DNA of 64,000 nt from Actinoplanes philippinensis (lineage in GTDB: Bacteria; Actinomycetota; Actinomycetes; Mycobacteriales; Micromonosporaceae): positions 487,868 to 551,867 of the forward strand of contig NZ_FONV01000007.1 in assembly GCF_900113015.1 (NCBI RefSeq), read 5' to 3'. The position numbers and the translations under genes are program-made. A model generated the notes under the pieces. It was given only the letters and a program-made list of their open reading frames with translations. It was not told the DNA's origin and did not search any database. Below are positions 1 to 8,009 of the stretch, piece by piece. How positions within the stretch are numbered: position 1 is the first letter of the stretch; each line of letters begins with the position of its first letter.

Positions 1-729
1 CTGCACGACTACCCCGTGCACCGTTTCCTGGCCACCGGCATCGCCGGTCTCTCGGTCGCCGTGGACAGCCTGTCGGCGATCAAGCACGCCCAGGTCAAGC
101 CGGTCCGGGACGAGACCGGGCTGGTCATCGACTACGACGTGGACGGCGACTACCCGACCTTCGGCAACAACGACGACCGGGTGGACGCGATCGCGGTGGA
201 CCTGGTCGACCGGTTCATGGAGAAGATCCGCCGGCAGCCGATGTACCGCGGGGCCGAGCCCAGCCTGTCGGTCCTGACGATCACGTCGAACGTGGTCTAC
301 GGCAAGCACACCGGCAACACCCCGGACGGCCGTCGGCTCGGTGAGCCGTTCGCGCCCGGCGCCAACCCGATGAACGGCCGCGACAAGCACGGACTGGTGG
401 CGGCGGCGCTGTCGGTGGCGAAACTGCCGTACCGCAGCGCCCGCGACGGCATCTCGCTGACCATCACCTCGACCCCGGACGGCCTCGGCCGCACGAAGGA
501 CGAGCAGGTCGGCAACCTGGTCGGCGTCCTCGACGGCTACACCGACGGGCACGGCTTCCACATGAACGTCAACGTCCTCGACCGGGCCACCCTGGAGGAC
601 GCGATGGAGCACCCGGAGAAGTACCCGCAGCTCACCATCCGGGTGTCCGGCTACGCGGTGAACTTCGTGCGGCTGACCAAGGCCCAGCAGCGCGACGTCA
701 TCTCCCGGACGTTCCACGGTTCGCTGTGA
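1..729 (+). CDS. pflB: Pyruvate formate-lyase, C-terminal part (5' end outside window)
   Basis: The reading frame is open from base 1, so the gene starts upstream; about 242 C-terminal residues of a roughly 750-residue enzyme are present. The enzyme converts pyruvate plus CoA to acetyl-CoA and formate by a glycyl radical mechanism in the cytoplasm. The glycyl-radical signature RVSGYAVNF is intact, with the radical Gly codon at 649-651. Family-typical stretches (SVLTITSNVVYGKKTGNTPDGR-like and GANPMNGRD) precede it. The stop overlaps the start of the activase gene by four bases (GTGA), so the pair is translationally coupled. Finding it in an actinobacterium suggests fermentative metabolism under low oxygen, consistent with the DevRS-type genes nearby. 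Identification is near certain. Confidence 0.97.
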   Translation: MHDYPVHRFLATGIAGLSVAVDSLSAIKHAQVKPVRDETGLVIDYDVDGDYPTFGNNDDRVDAIAVDLVDRFMEKIRRQPMYRGAEPSLSVLTITSNVVYGKHTGNTPDGRRLGEPFAPGANPMNGRDKHGLVAAALSVAKLPYRSARDGISLTITSTPDGLGRTKDEQVGNLVGVLDGYTDGHGFHMNVNVLDRATLEDAMEHPEKYPQLTIRVSGYAVNFVRLTKAQQRDVISRTFHGSL

Positions 730-1460
730 CCGTCACCGGAAGTGTGCACTCGTTCGACGTCTCGACCGGCGTCGACGGGCCGGGAACGCGATTCGTCGCG
801 TTCCTGGCCGGGTGCCCGCTGCGCTGCCAGTACTGCCACAGCCCGGACACCTGGTACCGGCGCAGCGGGCGGGAGATGGACGCCGACGAGCTGATGACCG
901 AGATAACGCGATACGAGCGTTTCATCAAGGTCGCGCGGGGCGGCGTCACCCTCTCCGGAGGAGAGGCACTTCAACAGCCCGATTTCGTACGGGAGATCTT
1001 CACCCGTTGTCGCGCAAGAGGCCTCCACACCGCCCTGGACACCAGCGGCTACCTCGGCGCCAAGGCGTCCGACGAGCTGCTGGACGTGACCGACCTGGTG
1101 CTCCTGGACATCAAAGCCGGCGACGAGGAGACGTACCACCAGGTGACCCGGACCGGCACGCTGCAGCCGACGATCGACTTCGGACATCGCCTGGCCGACC
1201 GTGGCATCCCGATCTGGATCCGCTTCGTCCTGGTCCCCGGCCTGACCGACACCGTGGACAACGTGGACGCCGTGGCCCGGATCGCCGCCTCGATCCGCAC
1301 CGTGGAACGCGTGGAGGTGCTGCCCTTCCACCGCCTGGGCGCCGCCAAGTACGCCGCCCTCAACCAGCCCTTCCCGCTCGCCGACACCCCCGCCCCGTCC
1401 CCCGAGCTGCTGGACCGGGTCCGGGCCCAGTTCCGCAGCCACCACCTGACCGTCTACTGA
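726..1460 (+). CDS. pflA: Pyruvate formate-lyase-activating enzyme (radical SAM)
   Basis: This 244-residue radical-SAM protein installs the glycyl radical on pyruvate formate-lyase using S-adenosylmethionine and a [4Fe-4S] cluster. The cluster motif CPLRCQYC has Cys30, Cys34 and Cys37 with the CX3CX2C spacing, and an SGGE motif (SAM binding) follows at about residue 77. The length matches the family. GTG at 726 is used as start because it overlaps the pflB stop (GTGA) and gives the usual N-terminus, with a GPGTR motif before the cysteines. Together with pflB it forms a two-gene operon that ends convergently with the genes on the other strand. Confidence 0.96.
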   Translation: MTVTGSVHSFDVSTGVDGPGTRFVAFLAGCPLRCQYCHSPDTWYRRSGREMDADELMTEITRYERFIKVARGGVTLSGGEALQQPDFVREIFTRCRARGLHTALDTSGYLGAKASDELLDVTDLVLLDIKAGDEETYHQVTRTGTLQPTIDFGHRLADRGIPIWIRFVLVPGLTDTVDNVDAVARIAASIRTVERVEVLPFHRLGAAKYAALNQPFPLADTPAPSPELLDRVRAQFRSHHLTVY

Positions 1461-1570
1461 CCGGGCGGGATCTGCGCCTCGACCAGGCCGGCCCGGGTCG
1501 TCCCGTGGTCCTCCAGCGGGCCGGGCAGCACCTCGACGCCGGACACCGCGGGCGCCGTGGGCGCGGTCAC
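1454..1570 (-). CDS. Possible small coupled ORF, 38 aa, function unknown
   Basis: A GTG codon overlaps the stop of the upstream hydrolase gene (GTGA). It opens a 38-codon frame that ends 7 bp inside the end of pflA on the other strand. No recognisable domain is present. It may be a degraded remnant of a third gene in the MarR-hydrolase operon, or chance. Confidence 0.2.
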   Translation of the reverse strand: MTAPTAPAVSGVEVLPGPLEDHGTTRAGLVEAQIPPGQ

Positions 1571-3222
1571 GGCGCCCACACCGGCAGTTCGAGGTGCGAC
1601 GGGCGGGCCGGGTCGTGGGAGATCTCCTGCTCGGCGCGGTGCAGCGTGGCCGCGCTCCCGGCCGGTTCGCCGGAGCCGGGGTTGCGGGCGTACCGCGGGT
1701 GGGCGCCCGAGCTGACCTGCACGCTGATCCGGTGACCGGCCGCGAACGTGTGGAACGCCGGCCACAGCTCGATCTCGACCTCCTGGAAGTCGCCGCCGGA
1801 GACCTCGACGCGGCGGATCGCGTCGCACACGCTCATCGACCGCCCGTCCGGGTGCACGTCGCAGATGCGGACGAACACGTCGGCGCTGGGCCGCGACGAC
1901 CGGAACCGGATCCGGGCGATCGGGGCGCCGGCGATCGTCACCGCCTCGGTCAGCACGTCGCCGCGGAACACGGCCACGTCGGGGCGGCTCTCGTGAGCGG
2001 TGTTGTCGACCGGGCCCTGCTTCGGCTCCAGGCTCGGGCCGCCGACCGCCGGGGTGGGGTCGGCGGGGTCGTAGACGTAACCGGTCACTCCCCCGTCGGG
2101 GACGCCGGTGTGCAGGCGGCCGCCCTCGTGCAGGTGCCAGGTCCGGCCGGTGACGGCGGGCGGCGGCCAGGACGGCAGGTCGTGCCATTGCCCGGCGCCG
2201 GTGCGGAAGGCGCGGACCGGGGCGGGCCGGGCGCTCGGCGTACCCAGGAAATGCTCTTTGAGGAACGCGGTGGCCTCGCCGACCGCGGTGGCGCCGAGCT
2301 CGCGGGCCGAGTGCCCCCACGGGCCGATGGTGAGCCGGGGCGGGCGGCCGGCGGCGGTGAGCCGGGCGTGGTTGCGCAGCTGCCAGGGCAGGAAGATGTC
2401 GTGCCAGCCGGTGATCATGTAGATCGGCGCGGTGACGTCGGTGACCGAGGCGGTGTGTGACTGGCCGGTCCAGTAGTCGTCGGTGAGCCGTTCGTGGGCG
2501 ACCCAGTCGCGGTACCAGTGGATGCGGCGGCCGGTCGCGGCGACGTCGCCGGCGGACAGCGGCAGGGTGGCGAACCCGCGGAGCAGCCTGCGGTCCGGGC
2601 GGAGCATGCCGAGCAGCAACGGGAGCATCTCGCGGTGGATCATCCGGCTCATCATCTGGCTCCAGCCGAGCGCGTTGCGCAGCGCGAACGCCCCGTTGTC
2701 CCAGGTGATGGCCCCGAAGTCGGGCATCGTGACGAGCAGGCACAGCGCGTCGGGGGCGAGGTCCGGGTCGTCGCGCTGGAGTCTGCCGGCCACCGCCCAC
2801 TGGGTGTAGCCCAGGTAACTGGGCCCGAACGTCGCGACCCGGCCGGTGCACCACGGCTGGGCGCGGACCCACCGGTGGGTGGCGATGCCGTCGCGCTGCT
2901 CGTCGACCTGCGGGGTGAAGACGCCGCCCGAGCCCCACGTGCCGCGGCAGCTCTGGAACAGCACCGGGAAACCCTCCCGGGCCAGGGCTTTCGCCTCGCC
3001 GGCGACGGGACCGCTGCGGCCGTACGGCCCGCGGATGACGATCGTCGGCAGGCGCGGATCGGGGTCGCCGGTGGGCAGGATCAGGTCGGCGAGCAGCTCC
3101 ACGCCGTCGTCCATGGGGACCCGGAGGTTCTTGCGGATCTCGAAGTCGTGCGGGCCGGGGGTCAGCCCGCGGAGGGTCCTGGACTGCGCCCAGCGGGACA
3201 GCCGGTTGCGGAGCGTGCGCAT
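1567..3222 (-). CDS. CocE/NonD family alpha/beta hydrolase (X-Pro dipeptidyl-peptidase type)
   Basis: This 551-residue protein has the architecture of the CocE/NonD hydrolases, serine esterases or acylases that cut ester or amide bonds. The N-terminal part has the conserved M-D-D-G-V-x-L-x-A-D start of the hydrolase fold. The nucleophile lies in the elbow FGPSYLG (Ser135). The GWHD and GPWGH motifs further on carry the acid and the histidine of the triad. The C-terminal third is the beta-sandwich (jelly-roll) domain typical of the family. The substrate cannot be deduced. It lies 46 bp downstream of a MarR gene on the same strand, so the two probably form an operon and the MarR protein may control it. 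No signal peptide is evident. Confidence 0.9.
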   Translation of the reverse strand: MRTLRNRLSRWAQSRTLRGLTPGPHDFEIRKNLRVPMDDGVELLADLILPTGDPDPRLPTIVIRGPYGRSGPVAGEAKALAREGFPVLFQSCRGTWGSGGVFTPQVDEQRDGIATHRWVRAQPWCTGRVATFGPSYLGYTQWAVAGRLQRDDPDLAPDALCLLVTMPDFGAITWDNGAFALRNALGWSQMMSRMIHREMLPLLLGMLRPDRRLLRGFATLPLSAGDVAATGRRIHWYRDWVAHERLTDDYWTGQSHTASVTDVTAPIYMITGWHDIFLPWQLRNHARLTAAGRPPRLTIGPWGHSARELGATAVGEATAFLKEHFLGTPSARPAPVRAFRTGAGQWHDLPSWPPPAVTGRTWHLHEGGRLHTGVPDGGVTGYVYDPADPTPAVGGPSLEPKQGPVDNTAHESRPDVAVFRGDVLTEAVTIAGAPIARIRFRSSRPSADVFVRICDVHPDGRSMSVCDAIRRVEVSGGDFQEVEIELWPAFHTFAAGHRISVQVSSGAHPRYARNPGSGEPAGSAATLHRAEQEISHDPARPSHLELPVWAP

Positions 3223-3268
3223 GGTGGCTCCTTGCGGTTCGGCGCGGCCGGGGCGCCGCGCGGGAGGT

Positions 3269-3721
3269 TCAGCGGGTACGGCGTGGCGCGGCCAGCGCGT
3301 CGCGCAGGCGTTCCAGGACCGGCAGGGCCGCGGCGAGGACGGCCCGGTCGTCGTCGGTGAGGGTGCCGGCCGCGGCGGCGACGAGATCGCCGCCGGCCCG
3401 GTCGAAGCGGGTGAACAGGTCGAGGGCCTTCGCGGTGACGTGGACCTCGACGTGACGGCGGTCGCCGGGGCGCGGCCGGCGTTCCACCAGCCCGTCGGCC
3501 TCCATGGCGGTGAGCAGGTTGCTGACCGTGGGGCGGCTCAGGCCGAGCCGTCCGGCGAGTTCTCCGGGCGAGCTCGCGGTGTCGCGGGGCAGCGCGCGGA
3601 TGATCTCGATCTGGGCGTCCGGGATCTCCGGGAGGTCTTCGGCGTCGCGGGCCGCCGCGAGCAGGGTGCGCCGCAGCGGGGAGATGACCGACGCGAGCCG
3701 GGCGGCATCGAGGCCGCTCAT
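3269..3721 (-). CDS. MarR family transcriptional regulator
   Basis: The 150-residue protein has the MarR winged-helix layout: a dimerisation helix, the recognition region GRLGLSRPTVSNLL (about residues 57-70), and the wing with the D-R-R sequence (PGDRRHVEVHVT). The ATG at 3721 is chosen because GGGGGC precedes it and because it starts with the family-typical helical segment; a longer frame upstream gives proline-rich, unconserved sequence. It lies upstream of and in line with the CocE-type hydrolase gene. A palindromic AACATGTT core sits about 47-54 bp upstream of the start near a TTGACA element, a plausible autoregulatory operator. Ligand unknown. Confidence 0.88.
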   Translation of the reverse strand: MSGLDAARLASVISPLRRTLLAAARDAEDLPEIPDAQIEIIRALPRDTASSPGELAGRLGLSRPTVSNLLTAMEADGLVERRPRPGDRRHVEVHVTAKALDLFTRFDRAGGDLVAAAAGTLTDDDRAVLAAALPVLERLRDALAAPRRTR

Positions 3722-3764
3722 CCGGCGCCCCCGATCACGATCCTCATGGGCCGATAGTTTTGTG

Positions 3765-3784
3765 ACAAACATGTTGCGTGTCAA
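3765..3784 (-). promoter_or_regulatory. Candidate -35 element and MarR-type operator
   Basis: On the minus strand a perfect TTGACA (3779-3784) is followed by a palindrome centred on AACATGTT (3768-3775), itself flanked by GACA/TGTC (3765-3768 and 3779-3782). It sits about 45-60 bp upstream of the marR start. MarR proteins usually bind such 16-20 bp palindromes in their own promoters. No strong -10 hexamer is visible. Confidence 0.4.
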
Positions 3785-3813
3785 TGGCCCCCCACCGAAG
3801 ACGCCGCGGACGG

Positions 3814-3842
3814 AAAACGGCCCGGGCGGAGAGCCCGGGCCG
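3814..3842 (-). terminator. Intrinsic terminator of devR
   Basis: A perfect 10-bp stem (3818-3827 pairing with 3833-3842, loop GGAGA) is followed on the minus strand by TTTT. It lies just past the devR stop codon (3858) and before the marR promoter. Confidence 0.75.
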
Positions 3843-3857
3843 TGACGCGGATGGTTG

Positions 3858-4505
3858 TCAGTGGTGCGAGGGGTGGTCACCGAGGAGTTTGGTGGCCAGG
3901 ACGGCAGCCTGGGTACGCCGCTCCAGCCCGAGTTTCGCCAGGAGGCTGGAGACGTAGTTCTTCACGGTCTTCTCGGCGAGGAACATCCGGCCCGCGATCT
4001 CGCGGTTGGTGAGGCCCTCGGCGACGAACTCGAGGATGCGGCGCTCCTGGTCGGTGAGCGAGGCCAGCTCGCGCGGCTGCTCGACGCCGTTGCGGATGCG
4101 CTCCAGGACACGCTGGGTGACGGCCGGGTCGAGCAGCGACTGGCCGGAGGCGACCCGGCGGACCGCGTCGACCAGGTCGGTGCCGCGGATCTGCTTGAGC
4201 ACGTAACCGGAGGCGCCGGCCATGATCGCGGCGAAGAGCGCCTCGTCGTCCTCGTACGAGGTGAGGATCAGGCCCTTGATCGACGAGTCGACGGCCCGGA
4301 CGTCACGGCAGACGTCGATGCCGTTGCCGTCCGGCAGCCGGGCGTCGAGAACCGCGACGTCGGGGCGCAGGGCGGGAATGCGCCGGGCCGCCTCCTGGGC
4401 GGACCCGGACTCGCCGACGACCTCGATGTCGCCGCCCGCCTGGAGCAGGTCGACGAGGCCGCGGCGGACGACCTCGTGGTCGTCGAGGAGAAAGACTCGG
4501 ATCAT
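3858..4505 (-). CDS. devR: NarL/LuxR-type response regulator, DevR/DosR-like
   Basis: This 215-residue regulator has an N-terminal receiver domain (acidic residues DD8-9, phospho-acceptor Asp54 in VLDARLPDG) and a C-terminal LuxR-type helix-turn-helix (about 148-205, LTNREIAGRMFLAEKTVKNYVS). The helix sequence LAEKTVKNYVSSLLAKLG closely resembles the DosR/DevR group, which turns on hypoxia and dormancy genes. It is divergent from a DevS-like kinase gene, and a near-palindromic DevR-type box (4541-4554) lies between them. Similar boxes before the nitroreductase and phosphoketolase genes support assignment as the hypoxia regulator. Other LuxR-type regulators look alike, so the ortholog call rests on context. 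Confidence 0.85.
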   Translation of the reverse strand: MIRVFLLDDHEVVRRGLVDLLQAGGDIEVVGESGSAQEAARRIPALRPDVAVLDARLPDGNGIDVCRDVRAVDSSIKGLILTSYEDDEALFAAIMAGASGYVLKQIRGTDLVDAVRRVASGQSLLDPAVTQRVLERIRNGVEQPRELASLTDQERRILEFVAEGLTNREIAGRMFLAEKTVKNYVSSLLAKLGLERRTQAAVLATKLLGDHPSHH

Positions 4506-4540
4506 GTCTCCTTCCTACCGCCCGGAGGCCCGGTCACCAA

Positions 4541-4554
4541 GGGCCTAAGGTCCC
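4541..4554. promoter_or_regulatory. DevR/DosR-type box between devR and devS
   Basis: The sequence GGGCCTAAGGTCCC fits the mycobacterial DosR core GGGACTTNNGTCCC at the key positions (GGG, C5, G10, CCC). It lies 36 bp upstream of devR and 17 bp upstream of the kinase start, in position to autoregulate both. Confidence 0.65.
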
Positions 4555-4570
4555 GCGCCGCGGCGACGGG

Positions 4571-6244
4571 GTGGCCGATAGCCTTCTAGTCGTGGCCGAA
4601 GGATCTACACCGTCGCTCGGACTGTCCCCGCTGTCCCGGGTCCGCCTCGACGAGTTGCTCCAGGAGATGCAGAACCGGGTGGGCGACATCGTCACCAGCC
4701 GGGAGCGATTGCGGTCCCTGCTCGACGCGGTCGTCGGCATCGGCACCGACCTCGACCTCAACAGCACGTTGCAGCGGATCGTCGAGGCGGCGTGCGCGCT
4801 GGCCGACGCGCGGTACGGCGCGCTGGGCGTGCTCGCGCCCGACCGCAACAGCCTGTCCGACTTCGTGACGCACGGCATCGACCCGGCGGCGCACGCGAAG
4901 ATCGGCGACCTGCCGCACGGCCGGGGGGTGCTGGGCCTGCTGATCACCGAGCCGAAACCGGTGCGCCTGCCGGACATCACGAAGCATCCGAACTCGTTCG
5001 GCTTCCCGCCGCACCACCCGCCGATGCACAGCTTCCTCGGGGTGCCGGTGCGGACCAGGGAGCAGATATTCGGCAACCTGTATCTGGCCGAGAAACGCTC
5101 CGCCGAGCAGTTCACCGACGACGACGAGGAGCTGGTGGTGGCGCTGGCCGCCGCGGCCGGTGTGGCGATCGACAACGCCCGGCTGTATGAGCTGGCCCAG
5201 CGCCGCCAGCGGTGGCTGTCCGCGGCGGCCGAGATCACCAGCGTGCTGCTCGGCACCGTACGGCGTACCGAGGCGCTGCGGCTGATCGCCCGGCGGGCCC
5301 GTGAGGTGGCCGACGCGGAGCTGGTGCTGGTGCTGCTCTTCGAGCCGGACGGCGACCGCTACCGGATCGAGGTGGTGGAGGGCGGCGACTCGGGTCTGAC
5401 CGGTCAGGTGCTGCCGGCGTTCGACGACTCGTACCGGCTGGTGGAGAACCTGCGCGACGCCGCCGAGTGGCCCGGCCCGCTGCCCGACGGCCCGGCCCTG
5501 GTCGCGCCGTTGCAGAGCAGCCCGCAGGGTGTGCTGATCGTGAGCGGCCCGGCCAGCCCCGACGACGCGGCGCTGCTGTCGACGTTCGCCGGGCAGGCGG
5601 CGCTGGCGCTGGAGCGGGCCCGCGCGCAGGAGGAGCGGGAGTTGCTGGCCGTCCTGGAGGACCGCGAGCGGATCGCCCGTGACCTGCACGACGTGGTGAT
5701 CCAGCGGCTGTTCGCGACCGGCATGCAGTTGCAGGGCGCGATGGCCCCGGGCGTGCGGCCCGAGGTGGTGCAGCGGATCAACACGGCCGTCGACGACCTG
5801 GACTCGACGATCAAGGACATCCGCCGGTCGATCTTCGAGCTGCGGGCGCCGGTGGGCGCGACGTTGCGGACCGAGTTGCGCGACACCTGTGACGCCGCGC
5901 TGGACACGCTCGGGTTCCGGCCGCTGCTGGAGACGTCCGGGCCGGTGGAGAGCGCCGTGCCGGACGACATCGTGCCGGAGCTGATCGCCGTGCTGCGCGA
6001 GGCGCTGTCCAATGTCGCCCGGCACGCGCAGGCCCGCAGCGTGCGGGTCTCGGTGCGGGTCGCCGACCGGCAGGTGATCCTGCAGGTCGAGGACGACGGG
6101 GTGGGCGTCGACCCGAGCCTGGCCCGCGGCGGCGTGGTCAACATGGGTGAGCGGGCGCAGGATCTGGGCGGCGAGTTCGAGATCGGGCCCCGGCCGGACG
6201 GCGGCGGCACGCTCGTCACGTGGCGCGTCCCGATCGGCGGCTGA
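4571..6244 (+). CDS. devS: Two-GAF sensor histidine kinase, DevS/DosS-like
   Basis: This 557-residue kinase has two GAF domains (about 50-205 and 220-350), a HisKA_3 dimerisation domain with RIARDLHDVVIQRLF (phospho-acceptor His373), and an ATPase domain with the N-box REALSNVARHAQA and a G-rich loop near the C-terminus. The order and the DLHDxVIQRLFA signature match mycobacterial DevS/DosS and DosT, which sense O2, NO and CO through heme in the first GAF domain. The segment FPPHHPPMHSFLGVPV contains His149, at about the place of the DosS heme-ligating histidine, so heme binding is plausible. It is divergent from devR. Start: GTG 4571, or in-frame GTG 4592; neither has a strong Shine-Dalgarno. 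Confidence 0.88.
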   Translation: MADSLLVVAEGSTPSLGLSPLSRVRLDELLQEMQNRVGDIVTSRERLRSLLDAVVGIGTDLDLNSTLQRIVEAACALADARYGALGVLAPDRNSLSDFVTHGIDPAAHAKIGDLPHGRGVLGLLITEPKPVRLPDITKHPNSFGFPPHHPPMHSFLGVPVRTREQIFGNLYLAEKRSAEQFTDDDEELVVALAAAAGVAIDNARLYELAQRRQRWLSAAAEITSVLLGTVRRTEALRLIARRAREVADAELVLVLLFEPDGDRYRIEVVEGGDSGLTGQVLPAFDDSYRLVENLRDAAEWPGPLPDGPALVAPLQSSPQGVLIVSGPASPDDAALLSTFAGQAALALERARAQEERELLAVLEDRERIARDLHDVVIQRLFATGMQLQGAMAPGVRPEVVQRINTAVDDLDSTIKDIRRSIFELRAPVGATLRTELRDTCDAALDTLGFRPLLETSGPVESAVPDDIVPELIAVLREALSNVARHAQARSVRVSVRVADRQVILQVEDDGVGVDPSLARGGVVNMGERAQDLGGEFEIGPRPDGGGTLVTWRVPIGG

Positions 6245-6246
6245 CC

Positions 6247-6260
6247 GGGACCTTCGGCCC
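6247..6260. promoter_or_regulatory. DevR/DosR-type box before nitroreductase gene
   Basis: GGGACCTTCGGCCC begins 3 bp after the devS stop and 49 bp before the Acg-like gene. It shares GGGnC and GnCCC half-sites at the same spacing as the boxes at 4541 and 13298. Confidence 0.6.
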
Positions 6261-6295
6261 TTATCGCCGGGCTCGGCAGAGGGCACCGTGGAGGT

Positions 6296-7252
6296 ATGAC
6301 CCGCTACGACTCGTCCGACCTGCGGCGCGCCGCTGCGGCCGGGCTTCAGGCCCCGTCCATGTACAACAGCCAGCCGTGGGCGTTCCGTCTGCGGGACGGC
6401 GCCATCGAGGTGCTCGCGGATCCGGGACGGCAGCTGACCATCGCCGACCACGGCGGCTGGGCGCTGCGGCTGGCGCTGGGCGCGGCCACGTTCAACGCCA
6501 GGCTGGCGCTCGCCTGGGCCGGCACCCCGGCCGAGGTGCGGCTGCTGCCGGACACCGACGAGCCGGACGTCGTCGCCCGGCTCACGGCGGCCCCGCACCG
6601 GCCGCCGACCTACACCGAGCGCGATCTGTACACCGCGATCGAGCGCCGGTACAGCAACCGGCACCCGTTCTGGCCGGACCCGGTGCCGGCCGACGTGCGG
6701 GTGCGGCTGATCGAGGCGGCCCGGGTCGAGGGCGCCTGGCTGGACCTGCTGGTCGGGATGACGGCGCTGACCGGGTTCTCGGAGATCGCGCACAGCGCCG
6801 ACCGGGTGCTGCGGCGGGACCAGCGCTACCAGGCCGAGATGATCACGTGGACCGACACCGAGTCGGACAGCGGCGGCATCCCGGTGGCGGCGGCCGCGGC
6901 GGTGGCCGAGGCGCAGGACCTGATCCCGCAGCGCAACTTCGGCGGGCGGCGCCGGGCGCCGGGCCGGGACTACGAGCCGGAGCCGCTGGTCGGCATCCTC
7001 GGCACGGCCGGCGATCGCAAGCTCGACCAGCTGATGGCCGGGCAGGCGCTGCAGCACGTGCTGCTGACCGCCACCGACGCGGGCCTGTCCAGCTCGCTGA
7101 TCTCCCAGCCGATCGAGGTGCCGACGGCCCGCGACCAGCTACGACGGTCGCTGGGACGGTCCGGGTTCCCGCAGATAGCGTTCCGGATCGGGTACGGCCA
7201 GCCGGGTCACCCGTCGCCGCGGAGGGATGTGGCCGACGTCCTGGTCGGGTGA
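6296..7252 (+). CDS. Acg-family nitroreductase-like flavoprotein
   Basis: The 318-residue protein resembles the Acg group of FMN-binding nitroreductase-fold proteins (M. tuberculosis Rv2032 type), which are classic DosR-regulon members whose catalytic role is unsettled. Two tandem nitroreductase-fold halves are visible: the N-terminal APSMYNSQPWAFRL segment (FMN phosphate contact region) and the C-terminal half with GLSSSLISQPIE and FPQIAFRIGYG. It directly follows devS with a DevR-type box in the gap, so hypoxic induction is likely. ATG 6296 is preceded by GGAGGT, a good Shine-Dalgarno. Confidence 0.85.
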   Translation: MTRYDSSDLRRAAAAGLQAPSMYNSQPWAFRLRDGAIEVLADPGRQLTIADHGGWALRLALGAATFNARLALAWAGTPAEVRLLPDTDEPDVVARLTAAPHRPPTYTERDLYTAIERRYSNRHPFWPDPVPADVRVRLIEAARVEGAWLDLLVGMTALTGFSEIAHSADRVLRRDQRYQAEMITWTDTESDSGGIPVAAAAAVAEAQDLIPQRNFGGRRRAPGRDYEPEPLVGILGTAGDRKLDQLMAGQALQHVLLTATDAGLSSSLISQPIEVPTARDQLRRSLGRSGFPQIAFRIGYGQPGHPSPRRDVADVLVG

Positions 7253-7270
7253 AGATCATCACTGACCCAG

Positions 7271-7287
7271 TTGCCAACTATATGCAA
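7271..7287. promoter_or_regulatory. Nur-type (nickel-responsive Fur family) operator
   Basis: TTGCCAACTATATGCAA matches the Streptomyces Nur box layout (TTGCnn-N5-nnGCAA, 17 bp) with both outer half-sites exact. It lies 48 bp upstream of the chosen start of the ECF substrate-binding gene. Nur represses nickel uptake genes when nickel is replete. Confidence 0.6.
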
Positions 7288-7334
7288 CAACCACTGGCCA
7301 TGAATATGCTGGCGCCATGGACGACGTGCGGGCG

Positions 7335-8009
7335 ATGCACATCGCCAACGGGATCATCAACGGTCCCGTCTCGGCGATCTTCATAGTGGTGGCGGTGGCC
7401 GGCCTGGCGGTCTGTGTCCGCCGCGCCAGAGTCGACCTCGACGACCGGCTCGCCCCGATGGCGGGCCTGGTCGCGGCGTTCATCTTCGCCGTGCAGATGC
7501 TCAACTTCCAGGTGCTGCCGGGCGTCTCCGGCCACCTGCTCGGCGGCACGCTGGCGGTCATCCTGGTCGGCCCGTGGGTCGGCGCTCTCTGCGTGGCCAC
7601 CGTGCTGCTGGTGCAGGCGCTGGTCTTCGCCGACGGCGGGCTCACCGCGATCGGGCTCAACATCACCAACATGGCGCTGATCGGTACGGCTGCGGCGTAC
7701 CTCCTGGTCGCTCTGCTCCTGAGGGTCCTCCCCCGGACGATCGCCTCGCTCGGCGCGACGGCCCTGATCGCCTCCGTCATCGGCGTGGTGGTTGCCTCCC
7801 TCGGTTTCGTCGCCGAGTACGCGCTGGGCGGCACCACCCAGCTGTCGCTCGGCGGGATCGCCGCCACGATGGCCGGCGTGCACACGCTGATCGGCGTCGG
7901 CGAGGGCCTGATCGCCGCCACCACAGTGGTCACCGTCGCGAAGGTCCGGCCCGACCTGGTGTACGCCCTGCGCGCCTTCCGCAAGCAGCCGATCGGAGCC
8001 CAGGCATGA
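7335..8009 (+). CDS. nikM: ECF transporter substrate-specific component, CbiM/NikM type
   Basis: This is an integral membrane protein with six to seven hydrophobic segments and the CbiM/NikM sequences MHIANG, AGLVAAFIFAVQMLNF, SGHLLGG and VQALVFADGGL. In this family the metal site is built at the mature N-terminus with His2, so the ATG at 7335 (Met-His-Ile) is preferred over the ATG at 7317, which would add six residues in front. The gene heads a four-component cluster coupled by ATGA overlaps. CbiM (cobalt) and NikM (nickel) cannot be told apart by sequence here; nickel is favoured only because of the Nur-type operator upstream. Confidence 0.9.
   Translation: MHIANGIINGPVSAIFIVVAVAGLAVCVRRARVDLDDRLAPMAGLVAAFIFAVQMLNFQVLPGVSGHLLGGTLAVILVGPWVGALCVATVLLVQALVFADGGLTAIGLNITNMALIGTAAAYLLVALLLRVLPRTIASLGATALIASVIGVVVASLGFVAEYALGGTTQLSLGGIAATMAGVHTLIGVGEGLIAATTVVTVAKVRPDLVYALRAFRKQPIGAQA

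Noticed and set aside
4586..7057. 823-codon minus-strand frame across devS and the nitroreductase gene
   Set aside because: It spans two well supported genes on the other strand and has Arg/Pro/Gln-rich shadow composition.
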